A stretch of 53,865 bases of DNA from Corynebacterium sp. 122RC1 (GCF_024580955.1 NZ_JANIKD010000017.1:1-53865), one strand, 5' to 3'; shown: positions 1 through 9,236, counted from the stretch's first letter. A program made the numbers and translations. The notes: generated by a model not told the origin, from the letters alone.

Positions 1-80
1 GGCGGGAGCTTGGGCGGAGGTAGAGGTGGAGGAAAGGTCCGACTGTGAGAGCCAGCCACCTCGTTCCGAACCGACTTGGC
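1..80. other. left edge, no gene seen
   Basis: These 80 bases lie downstream of the sigB stop codon (sigB is on the minus strand). I see no convincing hairpin terminator, RNA gene or open frame with a start signal. The next gene lies outside the window. Confidence 0.5.
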
Positions 81-1070
81 CTACACAGCGTAGGCGCGCA
101 GCTTGTCTGCTCGTGAGCCGTCACGCAGCTTGCTCATCACTTCACGTTCAATTTGGCGTACCCGTTCCCTGGAGAGCCCGAACTCGCGGCCGATCTGGTC
201 CAGGGTGCGAGGGACGCCGTCGTCCAGACCATAACGCATACGGATCACATCTTGTTCACGCTGCTCAAGGGTGTCCAGGACGTCGCGGATGTCGGAGTGG
301 CGTAGGGAAGCTACAACTGCGGATTCTGCGTCGGTTGCCTCGGAATCCTCGATGAAGTCACCCAGTGGGGCTTCCTCATCAGCACCCACGGGCATGTCCA
401 AGCTCACTGGGTCACGGGACTGCCGCAGCAGCATGTCAATCTTGTCTTCCTCAATCCCCGACTCCTCGGCGAGTTCCTCATTGGTAGCTTCGCGGCCGAG
501 CTGCTGATACATCTCGCGCTTGATGCGCGAAAGTTTGTTGACTTGCTCCACCAAATGCACTGGGAGGCGGATGGTGCGGGATTGGTCTGCCATACCGCGG
601 GTAATGGCCTGGCGGATCCACCAGGTGGCGTAGGTGGAGAACTTGAAGCCCTTGGAGTAGTCGAACTTCTCCATGGCGCGGATCAACCCTAGGTTGCCCT
701 CCTGAATGAGGTCCAACAGGGGCATGCCGCGGCCTGTGTAGCGCTTCGCCAGTGAAACTACCAGGCGCAGGTTCGCTTCAAGGAGGTGGGAGCGGGCCTT
801 GCGGCCATCCTTGACAAGCACCTTGAGGTCACGTTTCATCGCTCGAGTCAGCGGTTGATCTGAGTTTTCCAGGAGGTGTTCTGCATACAGGCCAACCTCG
901 ATGGTCTTGGCGAGCTCAACTTCGTCCTCGGCCGTCAGCAACGCGGTCTTACCAATACCGTTGAGGTACACGCGGACCAGGTCTGCGGAGGGGTTGTCAT
1001 TGCTATGGCCGCGGCGGCTTCCGCGGTCAACCTCTTCGGATTCAATCTCCTGCATGGATGGGTTGGTCAT
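81..1070 (-). CDS. sigB: RNA polymerase sigma factor SigB (group 2, sigma-70 family)
   Basis: Principal-like sigma factor that directs RNA polymerase to general stress and transition-phase promoters. The 329-residue protein has region 1.2 ([14 protein letters not shown]), regions 2.1-2.4 ([40 protein letters not shown]), region 3 and region 4.2 with the helix-turn-helix ([19 protein letters not shown]). It lacks the long N-terminal extension of SigA at 6522-8156. I chose the ATG at 1070 because AAGGAGG lies 6 nt upstream; an in-frame TTG five codons earlier overlaps that ribosome binding site. A SigH-type promoter lies about 130 nt upstream, which fits the stress-cascade placement of sigB in related bacteria. 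Identification is firm. Confidence 0.97.
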   Translation of the reverse strand: MTNPSMQEIESEEVDRGSRRGHSNDNPSADLVRVYLNGIGKTALLTAEDEVELAKTIEVGLYAEHLLENSDQPLTRAMKRDLKVLVKDGRKARSHLLEANLRLVVSLAKRYTGRGMPLLDLIQEGNLGLIRAMEKFDYSKGFKFSTYATWWIRQAITRGMADQSRTIRLPVHLVEQVNKLSRIKREMYQQLGREATNEELAEESGIEEDKIDMLLRQSRDPVSLDMPVGADEEAPLGDFIEDSEATDAESAVVASLRHSDIRDVLDTLEQREQDVIRMRYGLDDGVPRTLDQIGREFGLSRERVRQIEREVMSKLRDGSRADKLRAYAV

Positions 1071-1198
1071 CCTCGCCTCCTTCAAAGCCGTTGTTGCGCG
1101 GTTGTCTTCCTGCGTTCACAGCAGCGCACCGAATGACAGTGCAAAACAGGCTGCCCATGCGTGGTGTGCACAGCGCCCTTACCGCGGTTCTACACAGC

Positions 1199-1227
1199 CC
1201 AACGGACTTGCCTTGAAATAAGTTCCC
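1199..1227 (-). promoter_or_regulatory. SigH-type (ECF) promoter of sigB
   Basis: On the minus strand GGGAAC (1227-1222) is followed after 17 nt by CGTTGG (1204-1199). This resembles the GGAA(T/C)...GTT pattern of corynebacterial and mycobacterial SigH/SigE promoters. It would give a 5' leader of about 120 nt before the sigB ATG. Confidence 0.6.
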
Positions 1228-1286
1228 GAGCCATCCATGCGGCACAAAATTTGCTGCAAAAGAGCTGCCTTCCGACGTCACACTCC

Positions 1287-1302
1287 GCCCCCACATGGGG
1301 GC
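1287..1302. other. short GC hairpin downstream of dtd
   Basis: GCCCCC (1287-1292) and GGGGGC (1297-1302) can pair around a 4-nt loop. It lies 17 nt past the dtd stop codon but has no T-tract in either direction, so it is at best a weak terminator. Confidence 0.3.
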
Positions 1303-1318
1303 ACACGCGTTCGCGGCG

Positions 1319-1753
1319 CTAGCACTCCACCAACAAAGTAAAGGGTCCTTCATTGACGCTGGAGACCCGCATCATCGCCCCAAAGCGCCCCGTTTCCACC
1401 GGAATCCCGCGCTCGCGCAATCCCCGCGCAATGCGGTCCATCACGGGTTCCGCTATCTCAGACTTCGCCGCGGCGGACCAAGACGGGCGCCGGCCTTTCT
1501 TGGTAGCTCCCATCAGCGTGAATTGGCTGACCAACAAAACGGGCGCGCCGGCATCTTCCACGCTGAGCTCGCCTTCGAGGATTCGCAATTCCGCAATCTT
1601 GCGCACCATGGTTTCCCAAGCATCGGGCGCATCCTCGCTGCCCACGCCAACCAGCGCGAGCACCCCACCAGTCTCTGGGGCGGAAATGGCTCCCACCACT
1701 TCACCGTCCACGGTAACGCTTGCCTCACTAACCCGAGTGAGCACTGCTTTCAC
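1319..1753 (-). CDS. dtd: D-aminoacyl-tRNA deacylase
   Basis: Hydrolyses D-amino acids from mischarged tRNA in the cytoplasm. The 144-residue length is normal for the DTD family. The two signature segments are present: the SQFTL motif ([10 protein letters not shown], about residue 75) and the C-terminal gly-cisPro-type motif (VNEGPFTLL, about residue 134). The start is a GTG preceded by AGGTGG, which lies just after the stop codon of the upstream methyltransferase gene (13-nt gap), so the two are probably co-transcribed and translationally coupled. Confidence 0.95.
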   Translation of the reverse strand: MKAVLTRVSEASVTVDGEVVGAISAPETGGVLALVGVGSEDAPDAWETMVRKIAELRILEGELSVEDAGAPVLLVSQFTLMGATKKGRRPSWSAAAKSEIAEPVMDRIARGLRERGIPVETGRFGAMMRVSSVNEGPFTLLVEC

Positions 1754-1766
1754 TGAGAATCACCAC

Positions 1767-3317
1767 CTATTCCACAAGCTCGGCAGGGATTACTAGGCCA
1801 TGCCGTACCAAATCAGCAATCAGTCGCGGCAGCTCGCTCACAAGCTCGTCCGACTCTTCCTCACCGAGACCCTGGCTCAGCGCATATAACGCCCCAATTT
1901 CCTCCAAGCCTAGCCCCTGCGGGTGCAGGCCCTGCACAATAGTCTGCACGGCTTCATCAATCTCATGCGTCCACCGCGGCCCCTCGGTGCGGGTGAGGCG
2001 CCGCACCACATTGCGGAAGCCCTGGCCGGCTGCGTCGTCAGGCACACTCACTTCCTCCAGCGCGAGGCCCGGGCGCACCTGATAACGCGCAGCCAAAAGA
2101 TCCTCGGGGGTTTGCTCGCTGAGCCACTGTGCTCGGGTGAAGTATTCCTCCACCTCTTGGCCCAGGCTGCCGGAAAATTGCTGGTTGAACTCTTCAAACA
2201 CCAACTCGCTCGGAGTGTCCTCGTCCACTTTGTGCAGGAAAATGAACCCAAAACCGATGCTCTCCACCTCACGTCGGGCAAAATGCTCCAGCCAGGCGGT
2301 TGCGCGGAGTTGGCCTTCGGGGGAGCGAGGGTCGATGCTTTCATCGCGCAGCCACGTGTGCACATACAGTGCTGGGTCAGCAATATCCCTCTGCAGCACC
2401 CAGGCCCGCACGCCGTGGGAGGGCAGCCAGGAAGCGATGCGCGCCTGGGCTCGCTCGCTCGCGGTGTGCACCCAACTGCCCAGCAGAAATGCTGTTGCAC
2501 CAAGCTCCAGGTGCTCCGGGCTTTGGCTGGTCACCAGGGCTGTGGCGCCGTCCAAATCCAGCCCGGAATCACGGTACACATGATCTACCTGCCCAAGGCC
2601 CACCACAAACGGTGGGTTCGCGATGATGCGTCCGAAGCGCCGCCCCGCCACAGGCTCAAACCAGCTTCCCTCGGCCAAGGTGATGTCAGTGCCGCTTGCC
2701 GACGCGGCCAAGGTGGCACGGGCAAGATCGAGCGCGCGCGGGTGGACGTCTGTGGCGACGATCTGTTCGGCGCATCCGAGCTGGCCCAACACCTGCACGC
2801 CCGAGCCGGTGCCTAGATCCAGCACGCTCGATACCGGGGAAGTGGGGGTGACGGACAACAACGAAAGGCTTGCGGCGCCCACGCCGAGCACATGGTCACT
2901 ACTGGGAACGTGCTGGTAGATGATGGAGGCGTCGCGGTCTGAAAACACCCAATGGTCTTCACCCGCAATCGTATGAGGGCGGATATCAAACTGCGCGTAG
3001 AGCAATTCCGCTGAAGCGCCCGCGTTCGTAGCTGCTGCGAGTACACCCGTTTCCTGGAGCGTGGCTGCCAGATCTGCACCCAACAGCGCTGCGAGCTCCT
3101 CTGGGGTGATGCCCTGGTGTAAAGCAAACACGCGGACTGCCTGCGCCTGTGGGGTGTGATTCTCACGCAGGGCGAAGCTCACCGAGGCAGGGTCCCCGCG
3201 GTGGAGTGCCGCGAGGGCTGCGGCGCCCAACAAGGATTCCAGTCCGGAGGGGGTGTAGCCCACCGAGCGGAAGAACTCAGCGAGCAGTGCTGCCGCGAGG
3301 TGAAGGTGTGCAGTCAC
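1767..3317 (-). CDS. class I SAM-dependent methyltransferase (HemK/RlmG-like, actinobacterial two-domain type)
   Basis: A 516-residue cytoplasmic protein. The central part carries a SAM-binding motif I (VLDLGTGSGVQVLGQLG, about residue 165), an acidic motif II (IVATDVHPRALDLA) and an (N/D)PP(F/Y) motif (IIANPPFVVG, about residue 235) typical of enzymes that methylate the amide or amine nitrogen of glutamine, adenine or guanine. The N-terminal 150 residues and the C-terminal 200 residues match no family that I can name with a function. The substrate is unknown; rRNA or a protein glutamine is plausible by motif only. The GTG start follows GAGGAA by 7 nt. It precedes dtd in what looks like one transcript. 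Confidence 0.85.
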   Translation of the reverse strand: MTAHLHLAAALLAEFFRSVGYTPSGLESLLGAAALAALHRGDPASVSFALRENHTPQAQAVRVFALHQGITPEELAALLGADLAATLQETGVLAAATNAGASAELLYAQFDIRPHTIAGEDHWVFSDRDASIIYQHVPSSDHVLGVGAASLSLLSVTPTSPVSSVLDLGTGSGVQVLGQLGCAEQIVATDVHPRALDLARATLAASASGTDITLAEGSWFEPVAGRRFGRIIANPPFVVGLGQVDHVYRDSGLDLDGATALVTSQSPEHLELGATAFLLGSWVHTASERAQARIASWLPSHGVRAWVLQRDIADPALYVHTWLRDESIDPRSPEGQLRATAWLEHFARREVESIGFGFIFLHKVDEDTPSELVFEEFNQQFSGSLGQEVEEYFTRAQWLSEQTPEDLLAARYQVRPGLALEEVSVPDDAAGQGFRNVVRRLTRTEGPRWTHEIDEAVQTIVQGLHPQGLGLEEIGALYALSQGLGEEESDELVSELPRLIADLVRHGLVIPAELVE

Positions 3318-3370
3318 AGGGGTGTTCCTCGTTTTCTTTCAAATATTTCCGGTCGCAATAGGTCCTGCAC

Positions 3371-3886
3371 TCAGGCTGAGGGAGGGGTGCTAGGCCGCGC
3401 TTGCTGCGTGGGGGCTGTGGCGCTGGCGTCGTCGTAAATCATGATCTCAGCATCGCGGCCTTCGGGCGGGCTTTGGGGCAGTGCGGGTGTGGAGCGTTGC
3501 TCGATCTCGAAGCGTGCCACCGCGGGTTTATACACTTTGGGCGCGCGGGAATCGCGGGGCTCGCCCACTCCATTGGCCACCACCACGGCGATCCAAGGCA
3601 GGGGCACCGAGATGACGAACAGCAGGGAGGACAGCCACCAATTTTCCAACCACACATACGTGGCTCCGGCGGCGAGAAGAAAAGGAATACGCAGGCCCTG
3701 CAGCCAAGCGTAGGCCCGTTCCCGGTGACGCAAGTTTTCCTGGGCGGAGCGCCTGGCATCCGTGACCAAAGCCGCCCTGTGACCCCGAAGCCTGCGCCAG
3801 AGGCGACGAGCAGGGCTGACCGTGCGGTGCTGCTCGGCTTGCGCGGGGTCATCGTGCCACACCTCATCGGGGCCTGAAACGGACAT
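3371..3886 (-). CDS. DUF3099 family membrane protein
   Basis: A 171-residue protein with the DUF3099 signature near residue 40 (ALVTDARRSAQENLRHRERA) and two membrane segments (about residues 65-84 and 86-104). The tail is proline/serine rich and probably disordered. The family is actinobacterial and of unknown function. It is divergent from the DUF3039 gene. The start ATG is 7 nt behind a TAGGCT hexamer with no ribosome binding site, so the mRNA is probably leaderless. Confidence 0.85.
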   Translation of the reverse strand: MSVSGPDEVWHDDPAQAEQHRTVSPARRLWRRLRGHRAALVTDARRSAQENLRHRERAYAWLQGLRIPFLLAAGATYVWLENWWLSSLLFVISVPLPWIAVVVANGVGEPRDSRAPKVYKPAVARFEIEQRSTPALPQSPPEGRDAEIMIYDDASATAPTQQARPSTPPSA

Positions 3887-3893
3887 GGTTCAT

Positions 3894-3899
3894 AGCCTA
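3894..3899 (-). promoter_or_regulatory. -10 element TAGGCT of a leaderless DUF3099 mRNA
   Basis: TAGGCT (3899-3894) is followed by 7 nt and the ATG at 3886. This spacing places the transcription start at the start codon. Confidence 0.6.
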
Positions 3900-3945
3900 G
3901 CCCTTGAGTGTGCGTGAACGCTCCAAGTGGTGCAATATGGGTGGG

Positions 3946-4185
3946 GTGAGTACGAGCACCAAAACGATTGAGCGTCCCGAAATCCGGGAAGACCACGGGA
4001 CGGATGATGACACCCCAAAGTTTTTCCACTATGTGAAGAAGGATCAGATCGTGGAATCTGCCGTATCCGGCCGCATGGTGGTGGCGCTGTGTGGGGAAAC
4101 GTTCCCGGTGACCAAACAAGCCAAGCCGGGCAGCCCCGTGTGCCCTGACTGCGAACGCGTGTACCGAGGTCTGCGGAAAAAGTGA
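3946..4185 (+). CDS. DUF3039 family small zinc-ribbon-like protein
   Basis: A small (79-residue) conserved actinobacterial protein of unknown function. It has a conserved FFHYVKKDQI segment and a four-cysteine-type C-terminal part in which LCGET and the PVCPDC pair could bind zinc. I prefer the GTG at 3946 (protein begins MSTSTKTIERPEIRE); CAATAT lies 7 nt before it and no Shine-Dalgarno sequence is visible, so it may be leaderless. An ATG three codons earlier is also possible. The stop codon overlaps the GTG start of the helicase gene by four bases (GTGA), which indicates translational coupling. Confidence 0.85.
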   Translation: MSTSTKTIERPEIREDHGTDDDTPKFFHYVKKDQIVESAVSGRMVVALCGETFPVTKQAKPGSPVCPDCERVYRGLRKK

Positions 4186-5915
4186 GTTCCAACCTTCGCG
4201 CTTGGCAGCAAGCAGCATTGGAGAAGTACCTCACCGAAAAGCCAAAAGACTTCCTGGCCGTGGCAACCCCTGGCGCTGGAAAAACTACCTTTGCGCTGCG
4301 CATTGCCACGGAGCTTTTGGGAAACCGCACGGTGGACCGAGTGATCGTGGTGGTTCCCACGGAGCATCTGAAAGTGCAGTGGGCGCTCGCTGCGGCACGG
4401 GTGGGGATCGCACTGGACCCCAAGTTCAAAAACACCGATGCGATCAATCCCCAGTACCAAGGTGTGGTGGTGACGTATGCCCAGGTTGCCATGCACCCCT
4501 ACAAGCACTACGCCGTGGCCACCGCCAGGCGCACCCTGGTGATCCTCGATGAGATCCACCACGGCGGTGACGCCAAGAGCTGGGGCGACGGCATCCGAGA
4601 GGCCTACGCGGACGCCGAGCGCCGCCTCGCGCTGACAGGTACGCCATTTCGCTCCGACGATGCCGCCATCCCCTTTGTCCGCTACGAAGAAGACGGTGAG
4701 GGGCACCTGGTCAGCCAATCGGACCACACCTATGGCTATTCCGATGCGCTTGCCGACGGCGTTGTGCGCCCCGTGGTGTTCCTGGCCTACTCCGGTGAAG
4801 CCCGCTGGCGCACCAGCGCCGGGGAGGAATTTGAGGCGAGGCTCGGCGAGCCGCTGAACGCGGAACAAACCGCCAAGGCGTGGAAGACAGCCCTTGACCC
4901 CAAGGGTGAGTGGATCCCAGCCGTATTGCAGGCGGCGCACACCCGCTTGACGCAACTGCGCCAACACATCCCTGATGCCGGTGGCCTGGTGATTGCCACG
5001 GACAAGACAACCGCGCGCGCCTACGCAAAGATCCTGGCCACCATGTCCAGCACCCCGGTTGCGGTGGTGCTTTCTGATGAAGCCGGGGCCTCCGAACGAA
5101 TCGAAGAGTTCAACGCCAGTGCGGATGAGTGGATGGTTGCGGTGCGTATGGTGTCCGAGGGCGTGGACGTGCCCCGTCTTGCCGTGGGCGTGTACGCCAC
5201 CAGCTCTTCCACCCCGCTGTTTTTCGCTCAGGCGATCGGCCGATTTGTGCGCCTGCGCGCCCAGGGCGAATCCGCCTCCGTGTTCCTGCCATCCGTGCCG
5301 GTGTTGCTGGAATTGGCCGCCAAGCTGGAGCAATCCCGTGACCATGTGCTGGGCAAGCCGCACCGGGAAAAGGAAGGCTTTGATGATGACTTGCTTGCCC
5401 AAGCAAACAGGAAACTCTCAGAGCCCGATGAATTGAAGAAGTTTGAGTCGCTCGGTGCGGTGGCGGAGCTGGATGCCCTGATCTACGACGGCTCCTCCTA
5501 TGGAACCGGCGCCATCGCTGGTTCCGCGGAGGAGGCGGACTACCTAGGCCTGCCCGGGCTCTTGGATGCGGAACAGATGCGGGCGCTGCTGCAAAAACGC
5601 CAGGCGGAGCAAATCGAAAGCCAGAGCTTGAAAAGGTCAGCAGCACAGCAACCTGGCGCACAATCCGTTTCGGCATCGGGTGCCGCCGCGTCCGCAGCGC
5701 CGAACGAGCAGGCACGCGCTGAGGAGGTGGCCAGCCAGGTCATCCCACGGCTGCGCAAGGAACTTAACAACCTGGTAGCCCACGCCGCTAGTCGCACGGG
5801 GCGCCCTCACGGTGCAATCCACACCGAGGTGCGCCAGGCATGCGGGGGTCCGGCAACCGCGCTGTGTTCCGCGGAGCAGCTTCAGGCGAGGATTGACTAC
5901 CTGCGGCAGTGGTAG
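4182..5915 (+). CDS. DEAD/DEAH-box superfamily 2 helicase
   Basis: ATP-dependent nucleic acid helicase or translocase of SF2, 577 residues. Visible motifs in order: Walker A ATPGAGKTT (about residue 28), DEIH box LDEIHHGGD (about 118), motif III LTGTPFRSD (about 155), and motif VI QAIGRFVRLR (about 350). The C-terminal 200 residues contain an Ala/Gln/Glu-rich linker and a conserved RTGRPHGAIHTEVRQACGG segment of unknown role. The GTG start overlaps the stop of the DUF3039 gene. The pair is conserved in actinobacteria, so the small zinc-ribbon protein is a possible partner (inference). The exact substrate is unknown. Confidence 0.9.
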   Translation: MSSNLRAWQQAALEKYLTEKPKDFLAVATPGAGKTTFALRIATELLGNRTVDRVIVVVPTEHLKVQWALAAARVGIALDPKFKNTDAINPQYQGVVVTYAQVAMHPYKHYAVATARRTLVILDEIHHGGDAKSWGDGIREAYADAERRLALTGTPFRSDDAAIPFVRYEEDGEGHLVSQSDHTYGYSDALADGVVRPVVFLAYSGEARWRTSAGEEFEARLGEPLNAEQTAKAWKTALDPKGEWIPAVLQAAHTRLTQLRQHIPDAGGLVIATDKTTARAYAKILATMSSTPVAVVLSDEAGASERIEEFNASADEWMVAVRMVSEGVDVPRLAVGVYATSSSTPLFFAQAIGRFVRLRAQGESASVFLPSVPVLLELAAKLEQSRDHVLGKPHREKEGFDDDLLAQANRKLSEPDELKKFESLGAVAELDALIYDGSSYGTGAIAGSAEEADYLGLPGLLDAEQMRALLQKRQAEQIESQSLKRSAAQQPGAQSVSASGAAASAAPNEQARAEEVASQVIPRLRKELNNLVAHAASRTGRPHGAIHTEVRQACGGPATALCSAEQLQARIDYLRQW

Positions 5916-5970
5916 GCGGGCGCCGGCGGGGTAGGCATCTCGTGGTGCGTGCCATAGCCGCTGTGGGTGT

Positions 5971-5976
5971 TAGGCT
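5971..5976 (+). promoter_or_regulatory. -10 element TAGGCT of a leaderless SRPBCC mRNA
   Basis: TAGGCT (5971-5976), then 6 nt, then the GTG at 5983. No ribosome binding site is present. Confidence 0.6.
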
Positions 5977-5982
5977 TTGCCG

Positions 5983-6450
5983 GTGAACAATTTTGAAATG
6001 AAGCGCAGCGCAACGATCCACGCTTCGATTGAGCAGGTGCGTTCGATGATCAATAACCTGCATGCCTGGGAGCAATGGTCTCCGTGGCAGCAGCTTGATC
6101 CAGAGATGACCCAGACTTACACCGGCCCGGAGTCTGGCCCCGGCGCCCAGATGCACTGGGTGGGCAACAAAAAAGCTGGTGAGGGCCGCATGACTGTTGT
6201 CCATGACACCCCAACCCTGGTTGAGGTGGACATCCAATTCATCAAGCCCTTCCCGGCGCAGAACCGCAGCCACTTCGAGCTCGTCTCGGTGGGTGAGCAC
6301 AATGAGCACACTGAGGTCACCTGGAAAATGACCGGTAAGCAGAGCGCGTTCATGAAGGTGATGTTCAAAGTGATGAAGATGGAACGCTCCATCGGTAATG
6401 ACTTCAGCCGTGGGCTCGCTGCCCTCGACGCGGCAGTGCAGCAGGCGTAG
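5983..6450 (+). CDS. SRPBCC (START-like) family protein
   Basis: A 155-residue single-domain protein with the helix-grip pattern of polyketide cyclase/START-like proteins: KRSATIHASIEQVRSMINNL followed by WEQWSPWQQLDP and a conserved TEVTWKMTG strand. Such proteins bind hydrophobic ligands in a cavity; the ligand here cannot be read from the sequence. I chose the GTG at 5983 because a -10 hexamer lies 6 nt upstream (leaderless) and the protein then begins at the first strand of the fold. It is convergent with sigA and shares a strong hairpin with it. Confidence 0.85.
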   Translation: MNNFEMKRSATIHASIEQVRSMINNLHAWEQWSPWQQLDPEMTQTYTGPESGPGAQMHWVGNKKAGEGRMTVVHDTPTLVEVDIQFIKPFPAQNRSHFELVSVGEHNEHTEVTWKMTGKQSAFMKVMFKVMKMERSIGNDFSRGLAALDAAVQQA

Positions 6451-6454
6451 CCGC

Positions 6455-6523
6455 AGCACCGAAACGCGAAACGACGCCACCAGGTCTACCAACACACCTG
6501 GTGGCGTCGTTTCGCGCTGTGCT
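6455..6523. terminator. bidirectional hairpin between SRPBCC gene and sigA
   Basis: A perfect 20-bp inverted repeat (6466-6485 with 6496-6515) encloses a 10-nt loop, and outer AGCAC/GTGCT arms (6455-6459, 6519-6523) extend it into the sigA stop codon. There is no clear T-tract, so termination strength is uncertain; the position between convergent genes argues for a shared terminator. Confidence 0.65.
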
Positions 6524-8156
6524 AGTCCAGATAATCGCGCAGCACCTGCGAACGCGATGGGTGGCGCAGCTTCGACATGGTCTTGGATTCGATCTGGCGG
6601 ATACGCTCACGGGTCACACCGTAGACCTGGCCGATTTCGTCTAAAGTGCGCGGCATGCCGTCGGTGAGGCCAAAACGCAGCTTCACCACGCCGGCCTCGC
6701 GCTCGGAGAGCGTGTGCAGCACGTCTTGGAGCTGGTCCTGCAGGAGGGTAAAGGAGACGGCGTCCACGGCGATGACGGCCTCGGAGTCCTCAATGAAGTC
6801 GCCGAGCTGGGAATCGCCCTCGTCACCGATGGTCTGGTCCAGGGAAATGGGCTCACGGGCGTACTGCTGGATTTCCAGCACCTTCTCCTCAGTGATGTCC
6901 ATTTCCTTGGCCAGCTCCTGCGGCGTTGGCTCGCGGCCGAGGTCCTGCAGCAGCTCGCGCTGGATACGACCAAGCTTGTTGATCACTTCCACCATGTGCA
7001 CTGGGATGCGGATCGTGCGGGCTTGGTCAGCCATCGCACGGGTAATGGCCTGGCGGATCCACCAGGTTGCGTAGGTGGAGAACTTGTAACCCTTGGTGTA
7101 GTCGAATTTCTCCACCGCACGGATCAGGCCTAGGTTGCCTTCCTGGATGAGGTCCAAGAACGCCATGCCACGGCCGGTGTAGCGCTTGGCCAAAGACACC
7201 ACGAGGCGCAGGTTCGCCTCAAGGAGGTGGTTCTTTGCCTTGCGGCCATCACGGGCAATTGCGCGGAGGTCACGCTTGACTGCGGGGGTGAGTTTAGCGT
7301 CCTTGTCGCCGTTGGCGTATGCCTCCTCCATCTGCTCCATGCGGTAGGTGGCATACAGGCCGGCTTCAATTCGCTTTGCCAGAGACACTTCTTGTTCGGC
7401 GTTGAGCAGAGCTACCTTGCCGATCTGCTTGAGGTACGCGCGCACGGAGTCCGCAGATGCGGTGAGCTCGGCGTCCTTGCGTGCCTGGCGCAGATTCGCG
7501 TTCTCGTCCTCATCCCAGACGGCTGCGCCGGCGTCTTCTTCGTCGTCCTCGTCTTCTTCATCGTCGCCGCCACCGAGTTCATCGATCTCGTTGATGCCGC
7601 CTTCGATGTCTTCCTCGTCATCGGAGAAGTCCTCGTCAAGGTCTTCGGAAAGGTCGTCGCCCAGGTCGCCGTCGAGGTCAGCGTCTACATCAGCGTCCAA
7701 ATCAACGTCGGCCTCAACAACGCCATCAGCGCCGAGCGCCCCTGCTAGCTCCTCCTTGTCTTCCGCCTCCGGGGAACCTTCTGCCTTGGTCGCGCGAGAA
7801 GTGGCCTTTTTCGCCGTCTTCTTTGCGGCCTTGGTGGCTTTCTTCGCGGTCTTCTTCGCAGCCGCCTTCGTAGCCTTCTTGGTTGTCTTCTTCGCCGCAA
7901 CCTTTTTTGCCGTCTTCTTTGCTGGCTTTTCGGCCGCGCTGCGTTCCTCGCCGGCGTCGGTAGCGGCGTCGGTTCGGGCGCCGGCCGTGGTGGAGTCCGC
8001 TGATGGCTGGGCGTCTGCTGCCTCAACGCGTGGTGCTACCTTGCGGGCAACCTTCCGGGCAGACTTCTTGGCTGCCTTTTTCACGGTCTTTTTCGCGGTG
8101 CTTTGATCCGCGCTTGCCTCAGCGGTTGCATTCTCGGGAGAGTCAGTGGCTGCCAC
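6522..8156 (-). CDS. sigA: primary RNA polymerase sigma factor SigA
   Basis: Housekeeping sigma-70 factor. Of 544 residues, the C-terminal ~310 carry region 1.2 ([18 protein letters not shown], about 238), regions 2.1-2.4 ([20 protein letters not shown]), region 3, and region 4.2 ([20 protein letters not shown]). The N-terminal 220 residues are unusual in composition: two Lys/Ala/Thr-rich stretches (about 21-41 and 77-120, built of [16 protein letters not shown] units) followed by a long Asp/Glu stretch (about 147-218). The GTG at 8156 is preceded by GAAAGGG; upstream in-frame ATG and TTG codons lack such a signal. A TATAAT -10 lies about 220 nt upstream. Confidence 0.96.
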   Translation of the reverse strand: MAATDSPENATAEASADQSTAKKTVKKAAKKSARKVARKVAPRVEAADAQPSADSTTAGARTDAATDAGEERSAAEKPAKKTAKKVAAKKTTKKATKAAAKKTAKKATKAAKKTAKKATSRATKAEGSPEAEDKEELAGALGADGVVEADVDLDADVDADLDGDLGDDLSEDLDEDFSDDEEDIEGGINEIDELGGGDDEEDEDDEEDAGAAVWDEDENANLRQARKDAELTASADSVRAYLKQIGKVALLNAEQEVSLAKRIEAGLYATYRMEQMEEAYANGDKDAKLTPAVKRDLRAIARDGRKAKNHLLEANLRLVVSLAKRYTGRGMAFLDLIQEGNLGLIRAVEKFDYTKGYKFSTYATWWIRQAITRAMADQARTIRIPVHMVEVINKLGRIQRELLQDLGREPTPQELAKEMDITEEKVLEIQQYAREPISLDQTIGDEGDSQLGDFIEDSEAVIAVDAVSFTLLQDQLQDVLHTLSEREAGVVKLRFGLTDGMPRTLDEIGQVYGVTRERIRQIESKTMSKLRHPSRSQVLRDYLD

Positions 8157-8369
8157 GAACGCCCTTTCGCTCGGAGTTGGAAAACTTCTTTTTGCACTAC
8201 AGGGCATGCAACTGGCCGTCGGGGTGAGTAGTTTCAACGGTCAAGGTGTACGCCCCGCGGGGAGGGATGCCGGTTTGGAACGCCTCCGCCGAGTGCGGCA
8301 CTCAATGGCAAGTGGGGGAGGGTGAGCCCCCACGAAACTATTGAGAAAGTGGATTGAATATGAATTGAA

Positions 8370-8421
8370 CAAAGCGCCATTATAAAACAAGTTGCACATC
8401 TTTGTGCTGAGCGGCGCTTTG
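8370..8421 (-). promoter_or_regulatory. sigA promoter region: TATAAT inside a 9-bp inverted repeat
   Basis: On the minus strand a consensus TATAAT -10 (8384-8379) lies immediately before one arm of a CAAAGCGCC/GGCGCTTTG inverted repeat (8370-8378 and 8413-8421). No good -35 is visible at 16-18 nt. The repeat could act as an operator, as a ppgK terminator stem (no T-tract), or both. Confidence 0.5.
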
Positions 8422-8476
8422 AACTGCCGGATTTAGCGCCCCAATCCCAACCAGTGGGTGCTGGGGCTGCGCCCAC

Positions 8477-9229
8477 TTACGGGTGAACGTGCCCGGCAAC
8501 TGCCATTGCGGCACCTACGATGCCAGCGCGGTTGCGCAGCTCAGCAGGGACTACGGGAGTGTTCACCTCGAGCTTGGGAATCCACTTTTCCGCCTTGCGG
8601 GAAATGCCACCGCCGGCGATGAACAGCGAAGGCCAGAACAGGCGCTCGTACTCAGCCAAAACAGTGTTGACGCGCTTGGCCCACTTGCCATAGCTCAGTT
8701 CCTCGCGGTCCTTCGCTGAAGAAGAGGCAAAGCTTTCAGCCTCAGCGCCATCAACCATCATGTGCCCGAGTTCGGAGTTGGGGAACAGCACGCCGTCGAT
8801 AAGTAGGGCGGAGCCAATGCCCGTGCCGAAAGTAAGCAGGATGACTGCGCCTTCCTTCGCGCGTGGGTCACCAAAGTTCACCTCGGCAAGGCCCGCGGCG
8901 TCGGCGTCGTTGAGCACACTGATTTCACGATCCCCAAGTACTTCGGTGAACAGCTCGTTGCAGTCCGTGCCCACCCAGGAAGGATCGATGTTGGCCGCGG
9001 TCAGCGCCACGCCGCCACGCACCACTGCGGGGATCGTGATGCCAACCGGGCCTTCCCATTCCGCCTGCTGCACAATCTCGGCCACTGTTGCAGCCACTGC
9101 CTCAGGGGTAGCTGGCTGAGGAGTGAGGATTTTGATGCGATCACCGATGAACTCACCGGTGGAGAGGTCTACCTTGGCGCCTTTGATGCCGGAGCCGCCA
9201 ATGTCAATGCCAAAACCAATGTTCGTCAT
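8477..9229 (-). CDS. ppgK: polyphosphate glucokinase
   Basis: ROK-family kinase that phosphorylates glucose to glucose-6-phosphate with polyphosphate (or ATP). The 250-residue protein has the phosphate-1 motif [13 protein letters not shown] at its N-terminus, a catalytic-loop region with [12 protein letters not shown], and the phosphate-2 motif [12 protein letters not shown]. The neighbouring sigA and suhB genes repeat the mycobacterial arrangement. The ATG at 9229 is placed directly at the start of the conserved domain, and TACACT lies 7 nt before it, so the mRNA is probably leaderless. Earlier in-frame starts would run into the divergent suhB promoter. Confidence 0.93.
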   Translation of the reverse strand: MTNIGFGIDIGGSGIKGAKVDLSTGEFIGDRIKILTPQPATPEAVAATVAEIVQQAEWEGPVGITIPAVVRGGVALTAANIDPSWVGTDCNELFTEVLGDREISVLNDADAAGLAEVNFGDPRAKEGAVILLTFGTGIGSALLIDGVLFPNSELGHMMVDGAEAESFASSSAKDREELSYGKWAKRVNTVLAEYERLFWPSLFIAGGGISRKAEKWIPKLEVNTPVVPAELRNRAGIVGAAMAVAGHVHP

Positions 9230-9236
9230 GCCCAAC

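Noticed and set aside
4044..5402. 452-codon minus-strand frame opposite the helicase gene
   Set aside because: Antisense shadow of a gene with full helicase motifs; His/Gly-rich nonsense composition.
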